Shown in pieces: positions 23,051-33,809 of a stretch of 64,000 bases of DNA (positions are counted from its first letter, which is position 1; each line of letters starts with the position of its first letter). This DNA comes from Nocardia amikacinitolerans NBRC 108937 (GTDB taxonomy: Bacteria > Actinomycetota > Actinomycetes > Mycobacteriales > Mycobacteriaceae). Where the stretch lies: positions 49,736 through 113,735 of the forward strand of contig NZ_BDAU01000020.1 of the NCBI RefSeq assembly GCF_001612615.1, read 5' to 3'. Made by a program: the position numbers and the translations under genes. The notes beneath the pieces were generated by a model that saw nothing but the letters and a program-made list of their open reading frames with translations, had not been told where the DNA came from and did not search any database.

Positions 23051-25096
23051 GTGGCTGCCAAGGACTCCAACGATTCGACCAAGGCGACATCGGGCAAGCA
23101 GGACTACGGTGCCTCCTCCATCACCGTCCTCGAGGGACTCGAGGCCGTCCGGAAGCGCCCGGGCATGTACATCGGCTCGACCGGTGAGCGCGGCCTGCAC
23201 CACCTGATCTGGGAAGTCGTCGACAACTCCGTCGACGAGGCGATGGCGGGCTACGCCACGCGCGTCGATGTGAAGCTGCTTGCCGACGGTGGCGTCGAGG
23301 TGGTCGACGACGGCCGCGGCATCCCGACCGGCATGCACGCGCAGGGCATCCCCACCATCGAGGTGGTCATGACCCAGCTGCACGCGGGCGGCAAGTTCGA
23401 CTCCGAGGCGTACTCGGTGTCCGGCGGTCTGCACGGCGTCGGCATCTCGGTGGTGAACGCGCTGTCGACCCGGCTCGAGGCCGAGATCGACAACGACGGA
23501 TACCACTGGACCCAGGAGTACAAGGACTCCAAGCCGGGCAAACTGGTGCAGGGCGAGGCGACCAAGCGCACCGGAACCACCATCCGGTTCTGGCCCGATC
23601 CGGAGATCTTCGAGACGACGACCTTCAACTTCGAGACGGTCGCGCGGCGTCTGCAGGAGATGGCGTTCCTGAACAAGGGCCTCACCATCACCCTCACCGA
23701 CGAGCGGGTCTCCGAGAGCGAGGTGACCGACGAGGTCGTCAGCGACACCGCGGAGGCGCCCAAGCATCTCGATGAGAACGCGCCCGTCGCCGAGGAGCCG
23801 AAGGTCAAGGTCCGCACCTACCACTACCCGGGCGGGCTCGAGGACTTCGTCAAGCACCTCAACCGCACGAAGCAGCCGATCCACAACTCGGTCGTCGGCT
23901 TCACCGGCAAGGGAACCGGGCACGAGCTCGAGGTCGCGATGCAGTGGAATTCCGGCTATTCGGAATCTGTCCACACCTTTGCCAACACCATCAACACCCA
24001 CGAGGGCGGTACCCACGAAGAGGGCTTCCGCGCCGCGCTCACCACGGTGGTGAACAAGTACGCCAAAGACAAGAAGCTGCTCAAGGAGAAAGACGGCAAC
24101 CTCACCGGCGACGACATCCGCGAGGGTCTCGCCGCGATCGTGAGCGTGAAGATCTCCGACCCGCAGTTCGAGGGCCAGACCAAGACCAAGCTCGGCAACA
24201 CCGAGGTCAAGTCGTTCGTGCAGCGGACATGCAACGAGCACCTCGCGCACTGGTTCGAGGCCAATCCGGCCGACGCGAAGACCATCGTGCAGAAGGCCGT
24301 CTCCTCGGCCCAGGCGCGCGTCGCGGCCCGCAAGGCGCGCGAGCTCGTCCGCCGCAAGTCCGCCACCGACCTGGGCGGTCTGCCCGGCAAGTTGGCCGAC
24401 TGCCGTTCCAAGGACCCGAGCAAGTCCGAGATCTACATCGTGGAGGGCGACTCCGCCGGTGGCTCGGCCAAGTCCGGCCGCGACTCGATGTACCAGGCGA
24501 TCCTCCCGCTGCGCGGCAAGATCATCAACGTCGAGAAGGCGCGCATCGACCGGGTCCTCAAGAACAACGAGGTCCAGTCGATCATCACCGCCTTCGGCAC
24601 CGGTATCCACGACGAGTTCGACATCGCCAAGCTGCGCTATCACAAGATCGTGCTGATGGCCGACGCCGACGTGGACGGCCAGCACATCTCGACCCTGCTG
24701 CTGACGCTGCTGTTCCGCTTCATGCGCCCGCTTGTCGAGCACGGCCACGTCTACCTGGCGCAGCCGCCGCTGTACAAGCTCAAGTGGCAGCGCAGCGATC
24801 CGGAGTTCGCCTACTCCGACCGGGAGCGCGACGGCCTGCTCGAGGCGGGTCTCGCCGCGGGCAAGAAGATCAACAAGGACGACGGCGTCCAGCGCTACAA
24901 GGGTCTCGGCGAGATGAACGCCAAGGAGCTGTGGGAGACCACGATGGACCCGGCGGTGCGGGTGCTTCGTCAAGTGACGCTCGACGACGCGGCCGCGGCC
25001 GACGAGCTGTTCTCCGTTCTGATGGGCGAGGACGTCGAGGCGCGTCGCAGCTTCATCACCCGCAATGCCAAGGACGTTCGCTTCCTCGACGTGTAG
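23051..25096 (+). CDS. gyrB: DNA gyrase subunit B
   Basis: 681 residues from the GTG at 23051, with AAGGAG upstream. GHKL ATPase motifs: EVVDNSVDEAMAGYA near 58, DDGRGIP near 92 and SGGLHGVGISVVNAL near 130. The TOPRIM motif EGDSAGGSAKSGRDS is near 463 with DADVDG near 537, and the C-terminal GLGEMNAKELWETTMDP binds GyrA. An acidic insert of about 30 residues lies in the transducer domain near 235-260. Supplies ATP-driven supercoiling; gyrA follows after 55 bases. Confidence 0.98.
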   Translation: MAAKDSNDSTKATSGKQDYGASSITVLEGLEAVRKRPGMYIGSTGERGLHHLIWEVVDNSVDEAMAGYATRVDVKLLADGGVEVVDDGRGIPTGMHAQGIPTIEVVMTQLHAGGKFDSEAYSVSGGLHGVGISVVNALSTRLEAEIDNDGYHWTQEYKDSKPGKLVQGEATKRTGTTIRFWPDPEIFETTTFNFETVARRLQEMAFLNKGLTITLTDERVSESEVTDEVVSDTAEAPKHLDENAPVAEEPKVKVRTYHYPGGLEDFVKHLNRTKQPIHNSVVGFTGKGTGHELEVAMQWNSGYSESVHTFANTINTHEGGTHEEGFRAALTTVVNKYAKDKKLLKEKDGNLTGDDIREGLAAIVSVKISDPQFEGQTKTKLGNTEVKSFVQRTCNEHLAHWFEANPADAKTIVQKAVSSAQARVAARKARELVRRKSATDLGGLPGKLADCRSKDPSKSEIYIVEGDSAGGSAKSGRDSMYQAILPLRGKIINVEKARIDRVLKNNEVQSIITAFGTGIHDEFDIAKLRYHKIVLMADADVDGQHISTLLLTLLFRFMRPLVEHGHVYLAQPPLYKLKWQRSDPEFAYSDRERDGLLEAGLAAGKKINKDDGVQRYKGLGEMNAKELWETTMDPAVRVLRQVTLDDAAAADELFSVLMGEDVEARRSFITRNAKDVRFLDV

Positions 25097-25151
25097 CCGG
25101 CGTGAGAACCCGCTGCTATTCAGCCTTTTCACGCCCCGCTAAGGAGACCGC

Positions 25152-27665
<2,514 letters not shown>

Positions 27666-27706
27666 CCCTTCCAAGCGGCGGCAACGAACGGATCTAAGGA
27701 TTCCCA

Positions 27707-28810
27707 TTGACCACTCCGAATCAGCCGAATGACGGACACCAGACGAACGGTGTGACCGAACGGATCGCACCGTCTCCGATTCCGCCGCGGCCGATCCCCC
27801 GGCCCGGCGCGGGCGAAACCGGACAGCCGGGCGGGGGCCAGCAGGGTGGCCAGCCGCAGCAGAACGTCGGCCAGCAGGGCGATTTCGGGCCCAAGCAGGG
27901 TGCGCCCAACCAGGGAGCGCCCAAGGGCGCGCCGGAGTCCGGCGGCGGGCAGGAAGGGTTCGATCAGGAGACCGTTCGGATGGGTTCGCCCGGTGAATCC
28001 GGCGGTCCCGACGGTGCGAAACCCGCGCCGGGCGGCGGTCAGTCGCAGTACAAGGACGGTTGGTCGCAGCTGCCGCAGCGCGAGCCGCAGTCGAACCTGT
28101 ACCGCCCAGGTCAGGCGCCGGTGGCGGGCAGGCCGCCCGCGGACGGTGGCGGCGGGCTCGGCGCCGGTTCGGGCGGCGCGGGCAATGTCGGCCTGAACGG
28201 CGGCGTCACCAACGCGCGCACCACGGCCGACCTCGCGGCCAAGGCGGCTCGCAAGGAAGCGGCGATGGTGAAGTCGGTCGGCATCGACGGACCCACCCGC
28301 AGCATCGCGCGGCCGGAACTGATCAAGGACATGCCCGACCTGTCCGAGATCCGGCACCCGCTACCGCACCCCGAGCCGGTCGGCATGAGCCCGCAGGCGC
28401 ACGTCTCGCCCGCGGCGCCGGTCGCGGTCGCGGCGGCCGTCGCCTCCGGCGAGCCGCTGCGCGCCACCGTGCAGATCCGCCGCATCGACCCCTGGTCGAC
28501 GCTGAAGATCTCGCTGGTGATCAGCGTGGCGCTGTTCTTCGTGTGGATGCTCGCCGTCGGTCTGCTCTACATCGTGCTCGAGGGCATGGGCGTGTGGGAG
28601 CGGCTGAACAACACCTTCACCGACATGGTGTCCCAGGACAGCGGCTCGGTGGGCCTGATCGACGCGGGCACGGTGTTCGGCTACGCGGGCGTCATCGGGC
28701 TGATCAACGTGGTGCTGTTCACCGCGCTCGGCACGGTCGGCACGTTCATCTACAACCAGTGCTGTGATCTGGTCGGCGGTATTCAGGTGACGCTGGCGGA
28801 TCCGGACTAA
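27707..28810 (+). CDS. DUF3566 membrane protein (Rv0007-like)
   Basis: 367 residues from a TTG at 27707 with CTAAGGA upstream. The N-terminal 240 residues are low-complexity, rich in G/Q/P (GGGQQGGQPQQNVGQQG) and likely disordered and cytoplasmic. The C-terminal DUF3566 domain starts VQIRRIDPWSTLKISLV and has two transmembrane helices (about 265-295 and 325-350). Function is unknown; it almost always follows gyrA in actinobacteria. A hairpin at 28890-28924 lies 80 bases beyond the stop. Confidence 0.92.
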   Translation: MTTPNQPNDGHQTNGVTERIAPSPIPPRPIPRPGAGETGQPGGGQQGGQPQQNVGQQGDFGPKQGAPNQGAPKGAPESGGGQEGFDQETVRMGSPGESGGPDGAKPAPGGGQSQYKDGWSQLPQREPQSNLYRPGQAPVAGRPPADGGGGLGAGSGGAGNVGLNGGVTNARTTADLAAKAARKEAAMVKSVGIDGPTRSIARPELIKDMPDLSEIRHPLPHPEPVGMSPQAHVSPAAPVAVAAAVASGEPLRATVQIRRIDPWSTLKISLVISVALFFVWMLAVGLLYIVLEGMGVWERLNNTFTDMVSQDSGSVGLIDAGTVFGYAGVIGLINVVLFTALGTVGTFIYNQCCDLVGGIQVTLADPD

Positions 28811-29220
28811 GTCCCCACTCGGGCGTCGTCGACTCCGCGTACGGCCGGAGGGAAGGCGGATCTACCCGGTCCGCGAAACTTCTCGGCAGCGGCCGGTACC
28901 TCCCATTCAGGGCGGTACCGGCCGTTGTCGTTCGTAGGGGCATCACGCCAGGTCGACGCGGGCGTGGGGCGCGGGAGCACCCGCCAGGTCGACGCCGACC
29001 GTCGCCGGTCTCGTGGTGGGAGACCGTGGCAGGCCGGCGCCGGCCGTTGTCGTTCGAGGGGCGGGAGGTACCCACGTCAGCACGACGGTCGTCGTGGTGG
29101 CGACGCTGCGGCAGGTGGCCGCGCCGAGCCCGCTACCAGCCGTTTTGGTTGATTACGGTGGCGTCGGGTAACCTTTCTCCTCGGCGGGTTCAGGTACTTG
29201 ACATTGAACGGATGCCACAC
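28811..29220. other. Intergenic region between the DUF3566 gene and tRNA-Ile
   Basis: 410 bases, no gene. An 11-base perfect inverted repeat (28890-28900 and 28914-28924) could end the gyrase transcript, though no U-run follows. The phrase GGCCGTTGTCGTTCG occurs twice (near 28920 and 29042), and CGCCAGGTCGACGC twice (near 28948 and 28982), suggesting a small internal duplication. Confidence 0.6.
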
Positions 29221-29294
29221 GGGCCTATAGCTCAGGCGGTTAGAGCGCTTCGCTGATAACGAAGAGGTCGGAGGTTCAAGTCCTCCTAGGCCCA
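29221..29294 (+). tRNA. tRNA-Ile (GAT)
   Basis: 74 bases forming a complete cloverleaf: acceptor GGGCCTA pairs with TAGGCCC, the anticodon loop contains GAT between CTTCG-type arms, and the T-loop has GGTTCAAGTCC. CCA is not encoded. Position matches ileT downstream of gyrA in M. tuberculosis. Confidence 0.98.
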
Positions 29295-29323
29295 CTCCCG
29301 AACATGACAGTAGGGTGGGAACC

Positions 29324-29431
29324 ATGAAGATTCTCCTCACGGTCGGCGTCGTGGTCGCGGTTCTCTTCGGAATAACCAAGCTGCGCAAGCGTGACGAAGC
29401 GGACCTGTGGCACGAGGTCACCACCCGCTGA
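29324..29431 (+). CDS. DLW-39 family small protein
   Basis: 35 residues (MKILLTVGVVVAVLFGITK, then LRKRDEADLWHEVTTR). A single short hydrophobic helix is followed by a charged tail with the DLWHE motif that names this actinobacterial family. Function unknown; probably a membrane-anchored micropeptide. It has an AGGGTGGGA ribosome site just before the ATG and sits between two tRNA genes. It is short enough to be missed by length cut-offs. Confidence 0.88.
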   Translation: MKILLTVGVVVAVLFGITKLRKRDEADLWHEVTTR

Positions 29432-29455
29432 AAATCATTCCACCCTCGGGGACTC

Positions 29456-29528
29456 GGGGCCTTAGCTCAATTGGCAGAGCACTGCCTTTGCAAGGCAGGG
29501 GTTAGGGGTTCGATTCCCCTAGGCTCCA
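29456..29528 (+). tRNA. tRNA-Ala (TGC)
   Basis: 73 bases. Acceptor GGGGCCT pairs with AGGCTCC and includes the G3-U70 wobble, the alanine identity element. The anticodon loop contains TGC between CTGCC and GGCAG, and the T-arm has GGTTCGATTCC. CCA not encoded. Confidence 0.98.
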
Positions 29529-29534
29529 CTCAAC

Positions 29535-29563
29535 CGGCGCGTGCTCGTTCAGAGCACGCGCCG
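29535..29563. terminator. Terminator after tRNA-Ala
   Basis: A perfect 12-base inverted repeat (29535-29546 and 29552-29563) with a 5-base loop, followed by a T-rich tail. It lies between tRNA-Ala and the convergent stop at 29579. Confidence 0.88.
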
Positions 29564-29578
29564 ATTCTCGTTTCCGGG

Positions 29579-30766
29579 CTAGAGGTCGACGGCGGCGGCG
29601 CGCAGGCGGGCCAAGGTAGGGGTGTCGGGCCAGGTTTTGGCCAGGTAGCGGGGTGGGGAGAGGGTGCGGACCGGGACGAGGTCGGCGTTGGCGACGAGGG
29701 TGGCGAAGGGGATCGCGAGGGTTTCGATGATCTCGTCGTTGTCGTCGGTCAGGCAGAGGTCGATGTAGTCGGCTTCGGGGAGCAGGGTATCGATCTCGGC
29801 GGCCCAGGGGGCGATGGTGTAGAAACCATTGTCGCTGTGCGCGAAGAGGAGCTCGCAGGGGTACGCGGGATCGATGCCGAACGGCGCGAAGCCGTCTTCC
29901 TCTTCCAGCGCCTCCATGAGCTCCTGGTGCTGTGCCTGGTACTCGGTGGTGGCCAGGCCGCAGCGCGCCCGGTTGGCGGCGGGCAGTTGCGGATGCGGGC
30001 CTGCCCGGTCGAACGGGACGACCACACCGCGCTCGTCGGTGGTGTAGGCCTGCGGGGAGAGGCGGCGCACCGCGTCGACGTACTGGTCCTCCACGGCGTC
30101 GAAGAGCTGCTCGAGGAGTTCTGGCTCGTCCAGCGTGAGGATGAGGGCGTCGTCTTCGGGGATGAAGGCGACCGCGCGGCGGCCCTCGGCGCCGAGCGAG
30201 GCGAGCCAGCCGGGGAGGAGCGGCCAGGACGTCGCGTAGAAGTCGCCGGTGTCGACGATTCGGGTGAGCCCGCCATCGGACAGGTCGATCGAAGGCGGTT
30301 TCGCGGCGAGGTTCTCCCGCGCGGCCTCGAACACCTCGAAAACGGTGACGCCCCAACCCGTCACGTGATCGGTGGTGACGAGCACGCGCTTGTCGGGCAT
30401 ATCGATCGCGATCAGCTCGTCTATGAAAGGAAAGGCCGGGCGCGAGAGCGGGCGCATGGCCTGCCCGCCGTAGGTGGACGGGCGCAGCACCGGAAACAGC
30501 GTGGGCCGCGCGCTTTCCCAATCCGTGGGGACTTCCTCGTCGGCGCGCAACGCCGAGAGGAACCGCGTGACGCGCTCCGACCGGTCCTCGGCCGTCAGGT
30601 CGGCGGTATCGCGAAAGATGTTGTGCAGGTTGACGACCAGGCCATCGGGCAGTTCGAAGCAGAACTCCTCGGGTTGGTACTTCGCGCCATCGATGCCGAG
30701 GTCGTCGAGCCTGCGGCGCACCAACGCGGCGAACTCGCTCGGCGTCGGCGTTGATGAATTATCCAC
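29579..30766 (-). CDS. DUF1444 (YtpQ)-like hypothetical protein
   Basis: 395 residues from a GTG at 30766. The N-terminal part (LPDGLVVNLHNIFRDT, then ARPTLFPVLRPSTYGG) and the middle (ELIAIDMPDKRVLVTTDHV, then WGVTVFEVFEAARENL) resemble the DUF1444/YtpQ pattern of Firmicutes; function unknown. The C-terminal 150 residues are acidic and unrecognised. No signal peptide or membrane helix. It opens the accessory block directly after a tRNA gene. The family call is tentative. Confidence 0.75.
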   Translation of the reverse strand: MDNSSTPTPSEFAALVRRRLDDLGIDGAKYQPEEFCFELPDGLVVNLHNIFRDTADLTAEDRSERVTRFLSALRADEEVPTDWESARPTLFPVLRPSTYGGQAMRPLSRPAFPFIDELIAIDMPDKRVLVTTDHVTGWGVTVFEVFEAARENLAAKPPSIDLSDGGLTRIVDTGDFYATSWPLLPGWLASLGAEGRRAVAFIPEDDALILTLDEPELLEQLFDAVEDQYVDAVRRLSPQAYTTDERGVVVPFDRAGPHPQLPAANRARCGLATTEYQAQHQELMEALEEEDGFAPFGIDPAYPCELLFAHSDNGFYTIAPWAAEIDTLLPEADYIDLCLTDDNDEIIETLAIPFATLVANADLVPVRTLSPPRYLAKTWPDTPTLARLRAAAVDL

Positions 30767-30811
30767 TCGGCCAACGTAATCACCCGCACCGACAACCGCA
30801 GCCCGGTGCGC

Positions 30812-32125
30812 TCACATGCCGACGCAGTCGATGATCGGGGCGGGGTAGTCGGCGTCCGCGCGCCACGGCAGATGGATACGCGGCCCCTCCAGGTGCGCGA
30901 GTTCGGGTATCCAACGGCGGACGTAATCGCCGTCGGGGTCGTAGCGCTTGGCTTGGCGCAGTGGGTTGAGCACGCGATTCGGCCTGGTGTCGGTGCCGGT
31001 GCCCGCCACCCACTGCCAGTTGAGCTGGTTGTTGGCGAGGTCGGCGTCGACGAGCAAGTGCAGGAAGTGGTCCGCGCCGATGCGCCAATGCACCCGAAGG
31101 GATTTGGTGAGGAAGCTGGCCGTGATGAGTCGTGCGCGATTGGGCATCCAGCCCTCGGCGCGCAGCTGGCGCATGCCCGCGTCGACGATCGGATAACCGG
31201 TGCGGCCATCCCGCCAGGCGTCGACCGCGCGCGGATCGTCGCGCCATCGGATCTGGCGCGCGCGGTAGTCGTGCCAGGCGGCGTCGGGCCGGGCGGCGAG
31301 GTGCTGGTGGTGGAAGTCGCGCCAAGCCAATTGCCTCGCGAAGGCCTGACCACCCTCGGTCGACATGTCGACGCGGTGCACCACCTCGGCGGGGGACAGG
31401 CAGCCGAAGTGCAGGTAGGGCGAGAGGTGGGAGGTGGCGTCGGCGGCCAGATCGTCGCCGAGCCGCGCGTAGTCGGCCAGCGGACCGGACAGCCAGTCGC
31501 GCAGCAGTTTCCGGCCCGTCGTCTCGCCGCCGACGGCCAAGTGCGGCGAGGATTCACCCGTGCACAGATCCTCGGGCTTCGGCAGCGGGTCGCCCGCTAT
31601 TCGCGGCAGGGTGAGGGCGCGTGGTTTGCCGAGGGGCTTGCGCCGGTGCGCTTCGGTCCACCGCCGGAAGTAAGGAGTGAAGACCGAGAAGTGATCGCGA
31701 CCGGTGGACGGCACGAGCAGCTCCGGGTCGACCGCGGTGACGGTGGCGGCGTGCTCGTCGACGCGACAGTCGCGGTCCCGCAAGCGTTCTCGCAATCTCC
31801 GCGCTCGCGATCGGCTGTACCCGCTCACATCCTCGGCGAGATGCACGCCGGCGGCGCCGGTTTCGACGACCACGCGATCGACCTCGTCCACCACGTCACC
31901 GCGGCGCAGTACCAGTCTTCCGCCGGTCGCACGGAGTTCGTCGTCGAGTTCGGCGAGGGCGGCGGCGAGGAAGCGGGCGCGGTTGGGCGGGCAGCGATCC
32001 GGCACCAGCTCGCGGTCGACGACGAACAGCGGAACCACCGTGTCGCCCGTCCGGTGCGCCGCGGTGAGCACCGGATTGTCGTGCACCCGCAGGTCGCGGG
32101 TGAACAGCGCCACCGAGGTGGTCAT
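30812..32125 (-). CDS. phr: Deoxyribodipyrimidine photolyase (cryptochrome/photolyase family)
   Basis: 437 residues from the ATG at 32125; the frame stays open upstream but loses family resemblance. The N-terminal alpha/beta antenna domain starts TTSVALFTRDLRVHDNPVL. The FAD-binding domain contains GYPIVDAGMRQLRAEGW, RARLITASFLTKSL and the substrate-site WVAGTGTDTRPNRVLNP region. Splits UV-induced pyrimidine dimers using blue light. It is downstream of a lipocalin gene and near a B12-type MerR regulator, as in known light-inducible clusters. Confidence 0.93.
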   Translation of the reverse strand: MTTSVALFTRDLRVHDNPVLTAAHRTGDTVVPLFVVDRELVPDRCPPNRARFLAAALAELDDELRATGGRLVLRRGDVVDEVDRVVVETGAAGVHLAEDVSGYSRSRARRLRERLRDRDCRVDEHAATVTAVDPELLVPSTGRDHFSVFTPYFRRWTEAHRRKPLGKPRALTLPRIAGDPLPKPEDLCTGESSPHLAVGGETTGRKLLRDWLSGPLADYARLGDDLAADATSHLSPYLHFGCLSPAEVVHRVDMSTEGGQAFARQLAWRDFHHQHLAARPDAAWHDYRARQIRWRDDPRAVDAWRDGRTGYPIVDAGMRQLRAEGWMPNRARLITASFLTKSLRVHWRIGADHFLHLLVDADLANNQLNWQWVAGTGTDTRPNRVLNPLRQAKRYDPDGDYVRRWIPELAHLEGPRIHLPWRADADYPAPIIDCVGM

Positions 32126-32140
32126 CGGCCGGCTCCCGGG

Positions 32141-32210
32141 CCCCACGAGGGTCGCGCCGCGCGGGCACGGGCGGCTCTTCCGTACCGGCGCGAACGCGAC
32201 CCTCGCGGGG
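32141..32210. repeat. Inverted repeat between lipocalin and photolyase genes
   Basis: Arms at 32141-32156 and 32195-32210, 15 of 16 bases complementary, 38-base loop, with no U-run. It could attenuate lipocalin-photolyase read-through or act as an operator. Confidence 0.6.
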
Positions 32211-32228
32211 TCCGCACGCTGTCGAACA

Positions 32229-32828
32229 TCACGCCGTGCACAGCGGCTCGATCGTGGACAACCCGCCCGTCGTCGGCGAGGTGAGGTAGAAGCACGAGTC
32301 TTGGCCCGCCGCGGCGATCGCCGCCCGCACGTCCGACCAGGATCGCTGGTCAAGCGCGGGTTCGCGGGCGAGCACGAAGCCCGAGGTGCGGTCCGGGTCG
32401 GTCACGAGGGCCCACGAATAGTCCGGGCCGAGCGCGGTCACGATGTAGTTCGTCGGACCGTCCAATTGATCCTGGGTGAGGACGCCGGGAAAGCTGACGT
32501 GCAGCTGCGCGTTCGTCGCTCGATCGTTCACCCGCGCGGTGCCGCGGATCTCGTTGACCGTACCGGTCCAAGTGATGCAGCGATTGTGCACGGCGATATC
32601 GCCGCGCGGGTCCAGCGCGTAGTCGGCGGTGGTGTCGCGGGCGCAGGCCAGGTTGAAGTACTGCGGTATCGCGGCGAGCTGTCGCCACTGGCCGAGGTAG
32701 CGGTCGAGTTCCAAACTGGGCACCGGGGCGGGCGGCTCGGCCGTGGCCGTTCCTGCTGCCGCACCGGCGACCGCGACGACTGCGGTCGCCAGACGCGCAC
32801 ACCATCGTGCTGTTCGGCGCGAGTCCAT
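32229..32828 (-). CDS. Secreted lipocalin family protein (Blc-like)
   Basis: 199 residues. Signal peptide (about 1-30: RARLATAVVAVAG-type hydrophobic core, cleavage near TATA-EP) without a lipobox Cys. The lipocalin first-strand signature is LDRYLGQWRQLAAIPQYFN, with the invariant G-x-W. Later strands include NYIVTALGPDYSWALVTDP. Cys61-type and C-terminal Cys residues could pair outside the cell. It binds small hydrophobic ligands; in several bacteria blc-like genes belong to light/B12 regulons with photolyase. It is divergent from the MerR gene and codirectional with phr. Confidence 0.88.
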   Translation of the reverse strand: MDSRRTARWCARLATAVVAVAGAAAGTATAEPPAPVPSLELDRYLGQWRQLAAIPQYFNLACARDTTADYALDPRGDIAVHNRCITWTGTVNEIRGTARVNDRATNAQLHVSFPGVLTQDQLDGPTNYIVTALGPDYSWALVTDPDRTSGFVLAREPALDQRSWSDVRAAIAAAGQDSCFYLTSPTTGGLSTIEPLCTA

Positions 32829-32869
32829 GGGACCTCCTCGGATCGGCGACTCTGGCCATGCTATCAGTC

Positions 32870-32889
32870 AACGATGCAGAAACGATGCA
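32870..32889. promoter_or_regulatory. Candidate operator: 11-base direct repeats
   Basis: AACGATGCA occurs at 32870-32878 and 32881-32889, exactly 11 bases apart, in the divergent region between lipocalin and regulator genes. CarH-type regulators bind head-to-tail 11-base repeats, so this is the likely regulator site. Only two clear copies are visible. Confidence 0.6.
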
Positions 32890-32964
32890 AGTTCTCCGCC
32901 GGGTTCGACGCGAATCCGGGCGTCCATGCGGAACCGGACGACCCCGACCGGGCAGAATGAGACG

Positions 32965-33801
32965 ATGACCGCCGGTTCCGCCTCCGTTCCCGACGCGGCC
33001 GGTTACACGGTGCGCGCGGTGGCCGAGCGTCTCGGCATCCCGACGGCGACGCTGCGCAGCTGGAACCGCCGCTACGAGATCGGGCCCGCCCAGGATCGCC
33101 CCGGGCGCCACCGCCTCTACACCGAATCCGACATCGCGCTGCTGGAGCGGATGCTCGAACTGATCCGCGGCGGCGCGAGCCCGGCGGGCGCCGCCGCGGC
33201 CGCACGCGGGCCCGTGCTGGCGCTCGGCGATCGGACCGCGCTGCTCGCCGCCGCGTTCGCCCTGGAGACGGGCACGGTCACCGCCCTCGTCGAATCGCAC
33301 GTTCGCGCCCACGGCGTGGTCGACACCTGGGAACGCCTGTGCCGCCCGGCTTTTGCCGAGATCGTCGCGCGACAGGGCAGTGGTGAGGGGTGCGTCGATG
33401 TCGAACACCTGCTCTCCTGGTGCGTCACGGCCGCCATGCAACGAACGAATCCGCCGGTCGGTCCCGCAGGCACCGTGCTCGCCTGCACCAGCGGCGAAAC
33501 GCATTCGCTGCCACTCGATGTGCTGCGCGCCGCGCTGGCCGAACGCGGTGTCGGCGCGCGGATGCTCGGGCCCGACGTTCCGACCGCGGCGTTGGTGGAC
33601 GCCCTTGCCAGGCAGCGGGATCCGGCCGCGGTGTTGCTCTGGTCGCAGCGCGAGTCCACGGCGTTGACCTCGGCTGTTCGCGCGTGTCTCGCGGCAGGTG
33701 CGCGCGTACTCCTCGGCGGTCCGGGCTGGGACGACGTGATCCTGCCGGACGCCGCCGCGCGGGTGGCGAGTCTGGCGGACGCCGTCGATCGGCTGCGCTG
33801 A
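32965..33801 (+). CDS. MerR-family regulator with B12-binding-like domain (LitR/CarH type)
   Basis: 278 residues. The N-terminal MerR domain (about 13-80) has YTVRAVAERLGIPTATLRSW. A helical and Rossmann-like part (about 90-275) corresponds to the cobalamin-binding region of CarH/LitR photoreceptors. Conserved features: Glu147-His148 (VEH) and GETH with His180, the expected cobalt ligand. Departures: Gln at about 137 where CarH has the Trp capping the adenosyl group, and Pro where E-x-H-x-x-G expects Gly. It may sense light through adenosylcobalamin or use another ligand. The ATG at 32965 gives a standard N-terminus. Confidence 0.87.
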   Translation: MTAGSASVPDAAGYTVRAVAERLGIPTATLRSWNRRYEIGPAQDRPGRHRLYTESDIALLERMLELIRGGASPAGAAAAARGPVLALGDRTALLAAAFALETGTVTALVESHVRAHGVVDTWERLCRPAFAEIVARQGSGEGCVDVEHLLSWCVTAAMQRTNPPVGPAGTVLACTSGETHSLPLDVLRAALAERGVGARMLGPDVPTAALVDALARQRDPAAVLLWSQRESTALTSAVRACLAAGARVLLGGPGWDDVILPDAAARVASLADAVDRLR

Positions 33802-33809
33802 CTTCCTTG

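Noticed and set aside
23024..25132. 702-codon minus-strand frame opposite gyrB
   Set aside because: Antisense shadow; gyrB is unmistakable. The 25632-27770 frame opposite gyrA is rejected likewise.
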